Assembly: GCF_000297025.1 (NCBI RefSeq)
Contig: NZ_CAKD01000008.1
Span: forward strand, 1 to 64,000
DNA: 64,000 nucleotides
Reading direction: 5' to 3'
Origin: Lactobacillus pasteurii DSM 23907 = CRBIP 24.76
GTDB taxonomy: Bacteria; Bacillota; Bacilli; Lactobacillales; Lactobacillaceae
Shown piece after piece: positions 46,895-55,116 of the stretch; within the stretch, counting starts at the first letter, position 1, and each line of letters starts with the position of its first letter. The notes beneath the pieces are model-generated. The model ran no database searches, was not told the origin of the DNA, and saw nothing but the letters and a program-made list of their open reading frames with translations. The position numbers were made by a program, and so were the translations under genes.

Positions 46895-48280
46895 ATGGAT
46901 AATATTGTATCGCAACAAATTCCTCGCGATGCCGAGGCTGAAAAAGCTGTTTTGGGTGCGATCTTTATCGATCCAGAAGCAATTGCAGATGCCAGTTCGA
47001 TTGTTCAGCCGGAAGATTTTTATGAACGAGCAAATCGGATCATTTTCCAGGCAATGCTGGATTTATCCGACCGACAAGATGCAATCGACTTATTGACCTT
47101 GCAAGATGAACTTAGCAAGAAAAATCAATTAGACGATATTGGCGGAATAGCTTATATTTCCCAATTAGCTTTAGCAACGCCTACAGCAGAGCATATTAAC
47201 TATTATGCTCAAATCGTGCACCGCAAAGCCATTTTGCGAAACTTAATTGCGGCCAGTCAGAAGATCATTGCTGATGCAATGGAAGATTCTGATGATGTTA
47301 CAGATATTCTCGACAACGCTGAAAGCCAGATCATGAATGTCTCCTCAGAAAACAATACTGGGGGTTTTAGACAGATTAAGCAGGTCATCAATGCCACGCT
47401 GGAAGAAATCAACAATATTCCAGACGATGGAAATTTGGTGACGGGCCTGCCAACAGGCTTTTCTGAACTAGATAAGATGACGACGGGTTTTCATGAAGAT
47501 GAATTGATCATCGTGGCTGCTAGACCTGGTGTTGGTAAAACTTCTTTTGCCATGAATATTGCTCAATTCGTTGGACTTCATACTGATAAAACAGTGGCTG
47601 TCTTTTCTCTAGAAATGAGCGGCGAGCAGTTAGTTCAAAGAATGATCGCTTCAGAAGGTTTGATCAATTCGCAGCACTTGCGAACAGGAAAGCTGGACGA
47701 AGAAGAATGGAGCAAGTTGATCATGGCTTCAGGGTCGCTAGCTAATACAAGCATTTATATCGATGATACGCCCGGAATCAAAATGAGCGAAATTAGAGCC
47801 AAATCTCGCCGGTTGGCTAAAGAAAAGGGCAATCTAGGGTTAGTCGTGATCGACTACTTGCAGCTTATTGAAGGTCCTAGAAGCGAATCGCGGCAACAAG
47901 AAGTCTCGGCAATTTCGCGTCAATTGAAAAAGTTGGCCAAGGAATTGCACGTGCCAGTAATTGCCTTGTCACAGCTATCTCGTTCGGTTGAACAAAGACA
48001 GGACAAGCGACCAGTTTTGTCAGATATTCGTGAATCTGGATCAATTGAACAGGATGCGGATATCGTTTCATTCTTGTATCGTGATGATTACTACCGCGAT
48101 GAACAAGAAGAGGGCGACGATGCTGGCAACGTAAGCAAGGATGGCGGCGAAGATGATAGCGGGGAAATTGAAGTTATCATTGAAAAGAACCGTTCTGGTA
48201 GTCGGGGGACGGTAAAATTAATGTTTACCAAACCTTACAACCGCTTCTCCAATTTGGATTATGCACATACAGAACCATAA
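46895..48280 (+). CDS. dnaB: Replicative DNA helicase DnaB
   Basis: This protein has 461 aa from the ATG at 46895; the GTG at 46886 falls inside the Shine-Dalgarno. It has an N-terminal primase-interaction domain (IPRDAEAEKAVLGAIFIDPEAI) and a RecA-like motor with Walker A ARPGVGKTSFAMN, LVVIDYLQLI and SDIRESGSIEQDADIV. It unwinds the fork. A 30-residue acidic, Gly-rich insertion (EEGDDAGNVSKDGGEDDSG) lies near the C-terminus. A terminator follows. Confidence 0.96.
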   Translation: MDNIVSQQIPRDAEAEKAVLGAIFIDPEAIADASSIVQPEDFYERANRIIFQAMLDLSDRQDAIDLLTLQDELSKKNQLDDIGGIAYISQLALATPTAEHINYYAQIVHRKAILRNLIAASQKIIADAMEDSDDVTDILDNAESQIMNVSSENNTGGFRQIKQVINATLEEINNIPDDGNLVTGLPTGFSELDKMTTGFHEDELIIVAARPGVGKTSFAMNIAQFVGLHTDKTVAVFSLEMSGEQLVQRMIASEGLINSQHLRTGKLDEEEWSKLIMASGSLANTSIYIDDTPGIKMSEIRAKSRRLAKEKGNLGLVVIDYLQLIEGPRSESRQQEVSAISRQLKKLAKELHVPVIALSQLSRSVEQRQDKRPVLSDIRESGSIEQDADIVSFLYRDDYYRDEQEEGDDAGNVSKDGGEDDSGEIEVIIEKNRSGSRGTVKLMFTKPYNRFSNLDYAHTEP

Positions 48281-48315
48281 AAAAGCAGATGTTCGTAGAG
48301 AGCATCTGCTTTTTT
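48281..48315 (+). terminator. Terminator after dnaB
   Basis: AAAAAAGCAGATG and CATCTGCTTTTTT form the stem. It also serves the converging RibD-like gene. Confidence 0.9.
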
Positions 48316-48325
48316 GCCTGCAATT

Positions 48326-49405
48326 TTACCATTCAGTGTAGGCATCGGTATTTTTGACTGGCTTTTTGACATCGCCAGCAATGCGGATATTGTCGTCTAA
48401 AGTCTCAACCTTAATATTCTCTAGATCTAAGCTGCGGGAAGGAACAGGACCGCTAATGCCGATCTCGCCAAAGTAAATTGGCTTGACATAGTCAACGATC
48501 GCATCGACTAAGCCTTCATCCATAAAGGACTTTTCAACGCTAGGACCACCTTCAACGTAAAGGGATTGAATTTCTTCAGCGCGCAAGAGGTCAAGTACTT
48601 CGCCTAAAGTGCCAGTCGACATTTCAAAGACGCGGACATGGTCTTTGAAGTTGATTTTCTTCAAGTTGAGATTTTCGGTAAAAATCCAGGTAGGAGCTTT
48701 TTCATCGTTTAAGGCATTAAGTCCTTGATGATTCAATAGGCGTCCTCTGCGATCTAAAATCACGCGAATTGGTGGAAAATCAGTCTCAACGCTAGTCAAG
48801 AGGTTAGGATTGTCTTGAATCACGGTTGAACTGCCGATGATAATTGCTTGATAATTAGCCCGCTCTAAGTGAATACGATTGATTACGGCAGGGTTGTTCA
48901 GTACTACTCTAGGGCTGTTAGCAGCACTTACCATGTGATCCAAGCTGTTAGTTTGCTTAACGGTGATAAATGGACGACCATTTTCGTAGAAGTAATTGAA
49001 GTGTTGGTTTAATTGTCTAGCTTCTTTTTCCAAAATGCCTACTTTGACGTTAATCTTCTTGTCTAATAGGCGCTCAACTGCGTGGCTGCCTCTAGGGTCA
49101 GTTTGACCAATCACAACTTGATCAATACCAGACTTGATAATCAAATCGGTACATGAGCCACCTTCGGAAAAACTAGCACAAGGTTCAAAGTTGGTATATA
49201 AAGTTGCACCTTGAAGTTGAGCTGAATCAAGCGAAGAAATCAGTCGCTTGATAATGTGGTCTTGGCCAAAATTGTCCTGGTGACCTTGAGCAATGATTTG
49301 ATCGTCTTTAACGATGATTGCGCCAATGATGGGGTCTTTATGAGTTTGGTAACGTCCCTTAATTGCTTCTTCTAAAGCAAGTTGCATATATTTTTTATTG
49401 TCCAT
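48326..49405 (-). CDS. RibD-like bifunctional protein, deaminase motif degenerate
   Basis: This 359-aa protein has the RibD layout: a cytidine-deaminase-type domain (residues 1-145) and a reductase domain (147-359; FITVKQTNSLDHMVSAANSPRVVLNNP, RVILDRRGRLL, YVEGGPSVEKSF). In RibD the Zn site is H-A-E plus P-C-x8-C. Here PCASFSEGGSC (Cys76, Cys85) is intact, but the first motif reads His50-Ile51-Ile52, so the proton-shuttling Glu is missing. No other riboflavin gene lies nearby. It may act only as a pyrimidine reductase, or on another substrate. Confidence 0.8.
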   Translation of the reverse strand: MDNKKYMQLALEEAIKGRYQTHKDPIIGAIIVKDDQIIAQGHQDNFGQDHIIKRLISSLDSAQLQGATLYTNFEPCASFSEGGSCTDLIIKSGIDQVVIGQTDPRGSHAVERLLDKKINVKVGILEKEARQLNQHFNYFYENGRPFITVKQTNSLDHMVSAANSPRVVLNNPAVINRIHLERANYQAIIIGSSTVIQDNPNLLTSVETDFPPIRVILDRRGRLLNHQGLNALNDEKAPTWIFTENLNLKKINFKDHVRVFEMSTGTLGEVLDLLRAEEIQSLYVEGGPSVEKSFMDEGLVDAIVDYVKPIYFGEIGISGPVPSRSLDLENIKVETLDDNIRIAGDVKKPVKNTDAYTEW

Positions 49406-49533
49406 ATTCTACCTTCTAACATAACTTTCTTAACAAAATCTACTCCTATCATAAAACCGCTTACATAATTATGTCAACTTGAAAGGCTTGAATTTTTAGA
49501 ATTGGTATAACTAAATAGATTAGCCATTTCATG

Positions 49534-49547
49534 TGAAAGCCTTTACA
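49534..49547 (+). promoter_or_regulatory. cre-like site before fructokinase
   Basis: TGAAAGCCTTTACA matches the CcpA cre consensus TGWAARCGYTWWCW at 13 of 14 positions. It lies 60 bp before the kinase start. Confidence 0.5.
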
Positions 49548-49606
49548 TGGATGGGATGCATTTTTATAATTAAATTAGTTAAATTTAGAGAGTGAAGGGT
49601 TTTAAC

Positions 49607-50479
49607 ATGAACAAAAAATTTGTCGGAAGTATTGAAGCTGGTGGAACCAAGTTCATTTTGGCAGTGCAAGATCTTGAAAGTGGAGAAATCGTAGCAAAAG
49701 ACAGAATTCCTACCACTACAGCAAGTGAAACTTTGCCCAAGTGCGTTAAATTTTTCAAAAAATATCCAGTAGCAGCATTAGGAATTGGTACCTTTGGCCC
49801 AATTGATATCAATCCAAATTCAAAGACCTTCGGCTATATTCTTGATACTCCGAAAAGAGGCTGGTCAGGAACTAAATTTAAGGGCTATTTCGAAGAAAAA
49901 TTGCAGATTCCAGTAGCCTTCACTACTGACGTCAATGCCTCTTGCTACGGCGAATATATCGCTAGAGGCAAGGATGATACTAAGAGTTACTTCTACGTAA
50001 CAATTGGAACGGGCGTTGGCGCAGGGATCGTGCAAGCAGGCAAGTTCGTTGGCTTGAACAACCACCCAGAAATTGGCCACACCTTGATCAATCCATATCC
50101 TGGCGATAATTATGAAGGCAAGTGTCCATTCCACGGCAATCGCTGCGTTGAAGGCATGGCAGCTGGTCCAAGCTTAGAAGGCAGAACAGGCATCAAAGGC
50201 GAAGATTTGCCAAGAGATCATGAAGTATTTACTTATGCAGCCTACTATGTAGCGCAACTACTCTACAACGTTTATATGACTGCTCGCCCAGATGTAATGG
50301 TTGTGGGGGGATCCGTTTTGAGCGAGGATGATTTAGTTAAAGTAAGAAAGTTCTTTGACGAATTTAACAACAACTATGTTGCAACGCCAGATCTTGATGA
50401 ATTGATCGTAACGCCAGCTGTGGCAGACAATGGTTCAGCTACTTTAGGCGACTTTGAATTAGCTAAGGCTCTGTTATAA
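49607..50479 (+). CDS. scrK: ROK-family fructokinase
   Basis: This protein has 290 aa from the ATG at 49607 (GAAGGG upstream). It has the N-terminal ATP-binding segment GSIEAGGTKFILAV, the ROK region YVTIGTGVGAGIVQAGKFVG, and the Zn-binding signature H-x-L...C-P-F-H-G-x-R-C-V-E-G-M-A-A-G. These match fructokinases of lactic acid bacteria, which phosphorylate fructose from sucrose hydrolysis. It is monocistronic, followed by a terminator and preceded by a cre-like site. Mannokinase is a possible alternative. Confidence 0.87.
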   Translation: MNKKFVGSIEAGGTKFILAVQDLESGEIVAKDRIPTTTASETLPKCVKFFKKYPVAALGIGTFGPIDINPNSKTFGYILDTPKRGWSGTKFKGYFEEKLQIPVAFTTDVNASCYGEYIARGKDDTKSYFYVTIGTGVGAGIVQAGKFVGLNNHPEIGHTLINPYPGDNYEGKCPFHGNRCVEGMAAGPSLEGRTGIKGEDLPRDHEVFTYAAYYVAQLLYNVYMTARPDVMVVGGSVLSEDDLVKVRKFFDEFNNNYVATPDLDELIVTPAVADNGSATLGDFELAKALL

Positions 50480-50485
50480 AAATTT

Positions 50486-50515
50486 GAGTTGAGCAAAAGC
50501 TCAACTCTTTTTTTT
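50486..50515 (+). terminator. Terminator after fructokinase
   Basis: GAGTTGAGC, loop AAAA, GCTCAACTC, then T8. Confidence 0.92.
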
Positions 50516-50526
50516 GCACTTTGATG

Positions 50527-50583
50527 TTGACAATAAAAATACATGTAGTAAGATAAATAATGTAATTAATAAAAATACACGTT
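50527..50583 (+). promoter_or_regulatory. Promoter and repeats before the NmrA-like reductase
   Basis: TTGACA (50527-50532), 16 bp, TAAGAT (50549-50554). AAAAATACATGT (50536-50547, containing the palindrome TACATGTA) is repeated as AAAAATACACGT about 35 bp further on. The first copy lies between -35 and -10, a good place for a repressor. Confidence 0.55.
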
Positions 50584-50607
50584 TGAAAAATAAAAGGAGA
50601 ACACCAC

Positions 50608-51462
50608 ATGATTTATGCAATTTCTGCAGCAACTGGTCATTTTGGCCAAGCCGCTGTTAAAACTTTAACTAAGCTCGTTGATCCAAAAGATATCGTAATT
50701 ATTGCCCGCAACAAGGAAAAGGCTGAAAAGCTTTATCCAGACCTAACTGTTAGAGTAGCTAGCTATGATGATGCTGCAACAATGCAAGCTGCTTTAAAAG
50801 GCGTTGATCGCTTGCTCTTTATTTCATCGCAACCAGGCGGCGAAGTTTCAAGAGCTGATCAACACCGCAATGTGGTAGAAGCAATTAAGGCAAGCCGGCT
50901 TTCTTTTGTAGCTTATACTAGTTTTCCTGATGCACAAAATTCAGTCAGCGCCTTAGCAGCTGACCATGCTTTAACTGAAAAGCTATTAGCAGCTAGCGGC
51001 GTCAAGCATGCCTTCTTGCGCAACAACTGGTATTTGGAAAATGAAACTTCATTCATTACTGCTAGTGGTGAAACTCCAGCTATCTACTGGGCTAAGGGCA
51101 AAGCAGGCTGGGCATTAGAACATGAATATGCGGAAGCTGCTGCCAAAGTTTTGATAGGCGATTTTGATCAAGAAATCTTTGAATTTGCTGGTCCAGCTAG
51201 AAGCTATGCAGAACTAGGAGAAGCAGTTAAGGCAGTTGACAGCAGCGTTCAAGTAGTTGAATTGAGTCACAAAGAATATGTTGAAGCACTTAAAAAGTCT
51301 GGCTTGAGTCATGAATTAGCTACGCTTTATGCATCATTTGAATTGCCAATTGATAATGGTTCACTTGATGAAGCTAGCGATGACCTGCCTAAAGTATTGG
51401 GTCATGAATTAACCCCATTAGGGGATGCAATCAGAGCAATCCGTGCAAATTCTCAAAGTTAG
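50608..51462 (+). CDS. NmrA/QOR2-like NAD(P)-binding reductase
   Basis: This 284-aa atypical short-chain dehydrogenase has an N-terminal nucleotide-binding region (MIYAISAATGHFGQAAVKTL) and no catalytic YxxxK in the usual place. The whole length fits the QOR2/NmrA group, which reduces quinones with NADPH or senses NADP. The Rrf2 regulator gene follows by 51 bp on the same strand. Its promoter carries a repeated palindromic motif. The role is likely redox or electrophile defence, inferred from family. Confidence 0.75.
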   Translation: MIYAISAATGHFGQAAVKTLTKLVDPKDIVIIARNKEKAEKLYPDLTVRVASYDDAATMQAALKGVDRLLFISSQPGGEVSRADQHRNVVEAIKASRLSFVAYTSFPDAQNSVSALAADHALTEKLLAASGVKHAFLRNNWYLENETSFITASGETPAIYWAKGKAGWALEHEYAEAAAKVLIGDFDQEIFEFAGPARSYAELGEAVKAVDSSVQVVELSHKEYVEALKKSGLSHELATLYASFELPIDNGSLDEASDDLPKVLGHELTPLGDAIRAIRANSQS

Positions 51463-51513
51463 TTTTGTGTGATATACTTGCTGGTAGATTTTGAATGACA
51501 GTGAGTTGATGAA

Positions 51514-51930
51514 ATGAGATATTCATACAAGCTAAGCGATGCGGTACACATTTTGGCTTATTTGGAAATTTTCGCTGATGAAGATCATTCTAGCGTGGCC
51601 ATTTCTAAGAGTATTAACTCTAATCCTAGTTTAGTTAGAAGCTTGATGAGCGATTTGCGCAAGGCAAACTTAATTGAAACTAAGCAGGGTTTAGCCGATA
51701 CCAAATTGACCAGGGACCCAGCAGATATCTCTTTGTATGATGTTTTTCAGGCAATTGAGATGAATCATGATCTGCTTCATGTCGATCCTAAGACGAATAT
51801 GAACTGCCAAGTAGGAAGCAGGATCCAGGGCGTTTTAGATCAGCAGTACCGCGCAGTTGAAGAAGCTGCTTTTGAAAAGATGAAGTCCATCAGCTTGAAA
51901 GAAATCATTGATGGCATTGTAAACAAATAA
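51514..51930 (+). CDS. Rrf2-family transcriptional regulator
   Basis: This 138-aa protein is a winged helix of Rrf2 type (KLSDAVHILAYLEIF, then SVAISKSINSNPSLVRSLMSDLRKANLIET). It has only one Cys, at about residue 98 (MNCQVG), in place of the three-Cys Fe-S cluster of IscR and NsrR. That suggests thiol redox or ligand sensing. It sits directly after the NmrA-like reductase and is the obvious candidate to control it. Confidence 0.82.
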   Translation: MRYSYKLSDAVHILAYLEIFADEDHSSVAISKSINSNPSLVRSLMSDLRKANLIETKQGLADTKLTRDPADISLYDVFQAIEMNHDLLHVDPKTNMNCQVGSRIQGVLDQQYRAVEEAAFEKMKSISLKEIIDGIVNK

Positions 51931-51957
51931 GAGACAGAATTTCCTGTCTCTTATTTT

Positions 51958-51973
51958 TGTTTCATGTGTAACA
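51958..51973. promoter_or_regulatory. parS-like site 3
   Basis: TGTTTCATGTGTAACA differs from the parS consensus TGTTNCACGTGAAACA at two positions. It lies about 17.5 kb right of oriC, between two converging genes. Confidence 0.5.
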
Positions 51974-53167
51974 TTATTTGTTTTTGTCTATATCTGGAAT
52001 CGGTAGATTAGGTGTATTGCGATCGTAAAACTGAAAGAATACTGGTGCTTTGCGCGAATCATTGCTCTTAGGGTAGTGTTGGAACTCACCATCGATAAAA
52101 GGCAGGTTGGCATTGGCCCGGTAAGTGTTCCAAATATCGTTAAACATGCTGGTGATTAGCGATCTAGTAGCCGGATCAAGGCTCATGATCACCTTGCTTA
52201 GCCGATAGGTGCCAAGGAGTTTATGGGCAGTCAATTGCGAAACATCGCTGATCTCAGAATTTTCGAAAGCATCAAAAACTGCAGCAATCATTTCGCTACG
52301 CTTGTTTTCAGGAATCGTATGGTTGAAGTGAATCAAGGCATGCCGCAAAATTCTTGCTCCATTAGATAAGCCCTCTGCCATGACAAAGCTGTCTCGTCCA
52401 ACGCTCCAAAGGCGAATATCATGTTGTTGTTTCATTGGATAGCTGCTTTTGACAATGAGAACTGGTTCAGGGTGATCCAGCATGGTACCAATAACTGAGC
52501 TTTCAGGTAGGTAGGTCTTCATCTTATCCATGACATTTTGAAAGCCGGGATCATTGAAGACGCTAGGATAAAAGCCAGGTCCATCAAAGTTATAGGCCTT
52601 GATTACGCGAGCTTGAATCTCGGGGCTGACTGCACCTAGAGCATACTGGGCAAAGTTGCCACCTTTAGAGTGGCCAACTAAGTAGATTTTATCTTTAGGA
52701 AAACGTTCAGCAATCTTGCTTAGATAGTCAGCTGCGACATTTTGACCATAAATTTCGGGCATGAAGTTCATATGCATGTCTTCTTGCCAGCCGATCATTG
52801 AACTGTCGGTTCCTTGATAGGCTACGCAAATACTATCGTCAGTGATTCTAAAAGCAGCTGCGGTAAATTGGAGGGGATGGGGCGTTTTTTCGTGGCGGTT
52901 GACCCAGTCTAAAATTTCAATCTGGCCGATGCGATCTGCATAAGGAAGCAGATTTAATTCTTCCTTAGTTAACTCGTCCATTTGCTCTTTGAAGCTGGCT
53001 AACTTTTGCAAAGACTGCGCTACTTCTTTCAAGTTGTGGCCGACTGCGCTAGGGTCAACTGGAAGATAGATAATTGATGCAAGCAGCCCAGCATCTAAAC
53101 TGTTGAATTTGAATTGATCGAAAGTTAAATCACCACGCCAACGTAGGTAATCAAGAATTCCTGCCAT
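51974..53167 (-). CDS. DUF2974-family alpha/beta hydrolase (Mbeg1-like)
   Basis: This 397-aa soluble protein has the lipase-like nucleophile motif V-G-H-S-K-G-G-N near residue 166. Typical DUF2974 segments precede it (YLRWRGDLTFDQFKFNSLDAGLLASIIYLPVD, VAYQGTDSSMIGWQEDMHM). It is an intracellular hydrolase without signal peptide. The substrate is unknown. The family is widespread in lactobacilli. GAGGTGATTT lies upstream of the ATG. Confidence 0.82.
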   Translation of the reverse strand: MAGILDYLRWRGDLTFDQFKFNSLDAGLLASIIYLPVDPSAVGHNLKEVAQSLQKLASFKEQMDELTKEELNLLPYADRIGQIEILDWVNRHEKTPHPLQFTAAAFRITDDSICVAYQGTDSSMIGWQEDMHMNFMPEIYGQNVAADYLSKIAERFPKDKIYLVGHSKGGNFAQYALGAVSPEIQARVIKAYNFDGPGFYPSVFNDPGFQNVMDKMKTYLPESSVIGTMLDHPEPVLIVKSSYPMKQQHDIRLWSVGRDSFVMAEGLSNGARILRHALIHFNHTIPENKRSEMIAAVFDAFENSEISDVSQLTAHKLLGTYRLSKVIMSLDPATRSLITSMFNDIWNTYRANANLPFIDGEFQHYPKSNDSRKAPVFFQFYDRNTPNLPIPDIDKNK

Positions 53168-53267
53168 AAAATCACCTCATCACTTAAAAATAGTTATAGT
53201 ACTATTTTAGCAGGAATTTTGCCTGGTAAAAAATAAAAGCCCAGTTTTCTAACTGGACTTAAAAGCT

Positions 53268-53963
53268 TTACTTGCCCCCGCGCGTGTAGCTAATGCGGGT
53301 AATGTCTGGATATTTGCGCAAGGCCATGATGATGTCATTTTCGTTAGCCTTGTTGTCGATGATGCCGTCAACGTTGAAGACGATCTTTTCATCGCTAACA
53401 TCGAGAATTTTGACAGAGACGTTTTCAACTTTGTTTCGCTCTAGCTCTTCTTCAATCTTAGGCAAAATCTGATGCTTGTTGACCGCCTCGATCTGAATGT
53501 TGAAGCGGACATGAACAATGATCTTGTTGATTAAGGTGTCGTCGTGGAAAAGCATTTGGATGATAAATAAGAAGATTGTCGCCAAAATACCGATCAGATA
53601 TAGTCCAGCACCGATGGCCATACCGATGGCAGAAGTTGCCCAAACGCCGGCTGCGGTTGTTAAACCAGAGATTTGTTCTCGTCTGACTAAGATAGTACCA
53701 GCTCCAATAAAAGAAATACCGGTAACGATCTGTGCAGCGATTCTTGAAGGGTCAAGAGCTATATCGTGAGTCATTAACAAGTCGGCAAAGCCGTACTTAG
53801 AAACAATCATAAATAAAGCAGAGGCGATTGCCACGACAATATGCGTTCTAACGCCGGCACTTTTTCGCTGGATAGCCCGCTCATAACCGATAACTCCGCC
53901 ACACAGGGCAGCTACAACAATTCTCAACAGCCAATCTAGTTGGACAGATACAAGGGATGACAT
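53268..53963 (-). CDS. MgtC/SapB-family membrane protein
   Basis: This 231-aa protein has four or five helices in the first 150 residues, with the family motifs GGVIGYERAIQRKSAGVRTHIVVA and DPSRIAAQIVTGISFIGAGTI. A soluble ACT-like tail occupies residues 150-231. MgtC proteins are linked to magnesium limitation, acid tolerance and ATP synthase control. The true activity is unsettled. It starts at 53963 with AAAGGACC upstream and stands alone. Confidence 0.87.
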   Translation of the reverse strand: MSSLVSVQLDWLLRIVVAALCGGVIGYERAIQRKSAGVRTHIVVAIASALFMIVSKYGFADLLMTHDIALDPSRIAAQIVTGISFIGAGTILVRREQISGLTTAAGVWATSAIGMAIGAGLYLIGILATIFLFIIQMLFHDDTLINKIIVHVRFNIQIEAVNKHQILPKIEEELERNKVENVSVKILDVSDEKIVFNVDGIIDNKANENDIIMALRKYPDITRISYTRGGK

Positions 53964-54159
53964 TTTGTGTTTGGTCCTTTCCGCTGAAATTTCTTAAAAC
54001 ATACTAGTCTACATTAACTTATTGTAGTAAATAACTGCGACAAATCAACGAAAGTTATCTGATAAAAAATTTTTTGAACTTTTTTTCAAAAAAGTACTTG
54101 CGCAAGGTCAATTTATATGGTTTAATTAATATCGTTGTCGGATGAGACAACACGAAGTT

Positions 54160-54232
54160 GCTGACTTAGCTCAGTTGGCAGAGCACGTCACTAGTAATGA
54201 TGAGGTCGGAGGTTCGAATCCTCTAGTCAGCA
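54160..54232 (+). tRNA. tRNA-Thr (anticodon AGT)
   Basis: A full cloverleaf is visible: acceptor GCTGACT/AGTCAGC, D arm GCTCAGTTGGCAGAGC, anticodon stem CGTCA/TGATG with loop CTAGTAA (anticodon AGT), and T arm GGAGG-TTCGAAT-CCTCT with discriminator A. CCA is not encoded. Anticodon A34 is rare in bacteria, and A34 would normally be deaminated to inosine. The 3' end serves as the attachment site for the degraded island that follows. Confidence 0.93.
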
Positions 54233-54234
54233 TT
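54222..54234 (+). repeat. attL-like core in the tRNA 3' end
   Basis: TCTAGTCAGCATT at 54222-54234 recurs at 55643-55655. The two copies bracket the XRE gene and integrase relic. Confidence 0.75.
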
Positions 54235-54565
54235 AAAGATAATCATTTAAATTGATTAACCTTGATTTATCAACGTTTTACGAAGGTAAGTTAAGGTTAA
54301 TTTTTTTGCGTAAAGGTAAATGATGCACAATAAGTGCACTATGTTAATTTGTTAAAGTGCAATTTTTGCACGCGGTTTTTTGAGAGTGGAATAATGATCA
54401 AAAATAAGAAAAGACTCTTATCTATGAGAAAAGTAGGTAAGGGTCTTTGTATTTACTAAAAAAATAAATATGTGTCTAATCATAGTTGACATATTTGAAA
54501 AATAGTCTAATATATGAGACATAAAGATGTTAAATATATATGACATCTTAGAAAAGGATCGATCC
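54233..54565 (+). promoter_or_regulatory. Left end of the island and XRE gene promoter
   Basis: This 333-bp stretch has no full gene. It holds a 21-codon ORF (54394-54459) containing KNKKRLLSMR. It also has a promoter, TTGACA (54486-54491), 16 bp, TAATAT (54508-54513). GTCTAAT occurs at 54474-54480 and 54505-54511, 31 bp apart. The second copy lies in GTCTAATATATGAGAC with inverted ends, a likely operator for the XRE protein. Confidence 0.55.
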
Positions 54566-55057
54566 ATGAATCAAGTGAAATATTATCGTAAACAAAAAGG
54601 TCTATCACAAAAGGCATTAGCTAATGAAATTGGCGTTGCCAGACAGACAATAAACCTAATTGAAAAGAATAAGTATAATCCATCATTAGATTTATGTATG
54701 AAGTTAGCCAATGCTTTAGGGACAGACCTCAATTCATTGTTTTGGTCTGGAGGCAAAATTATGTCTGAAAAGAAATTGAGTAATGATAGTTTAGCTTTTA
54801 AAAATGAATTGGAAGAGTTGGCTTCTAAACAAGAGGTACTGGATAATAAAAAATTAACTGAGCTGTTTGATCAAGCGATTGATCGGATTACTAATAATGA
54901 ATCAATTCAATCAGTTGCCTCAAATCTGTATCATCAATTGCAAGCTAATTTTTCAGAAAATGACTTACCAAGTTATCTTGTCAGTTTCCAGTTAGAAATT
55001 GCTAAGTATGCTCAAATCGCAAGTTCTGGTATTACGATGAGAATTTTTAAGAAATAG
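54566..55057 (+). CDS. XRE-family regulator with C-terminal helical domain
   Basis: This protein has 163 aa from the ATG at 54566 (AAAAGGA upstream). Residues 1-65 are a Cro/CI-type helix-turn-helix (MNQVKYYRKQKGLSQKALANEIGVARQTINLIEKNKYNPSLDLCMKLANAL). The rest is helical and unrecognised, with no membrane segment. The codon use is AT-rich compared with neighbours. It lies inside the attL/attR interval of a decayed integrative element and is the only intact gene there. It probably controls its own promoter. Confidence 0.75.
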   Translation: MNQVKYYRKQKGLSQKALANEIGVARQTINLIEKNKYNPSLDLCMKLANALGTDLNSLFWSGGKIMSEKKLSNDSLAFKNELEELASKQEVLDNKKLTELFDQAIDRITNNESIQSVASNLYHQLQANFSENDLPSYLVSFQLEIAKYAQIASSGITMRIFKK

Positions 55058-55116
55058 TCTGATCTAGGACTGAGTAATTATGGAAAATAAAAATAGGCTC
55101 TTATCTATGAGATGAA

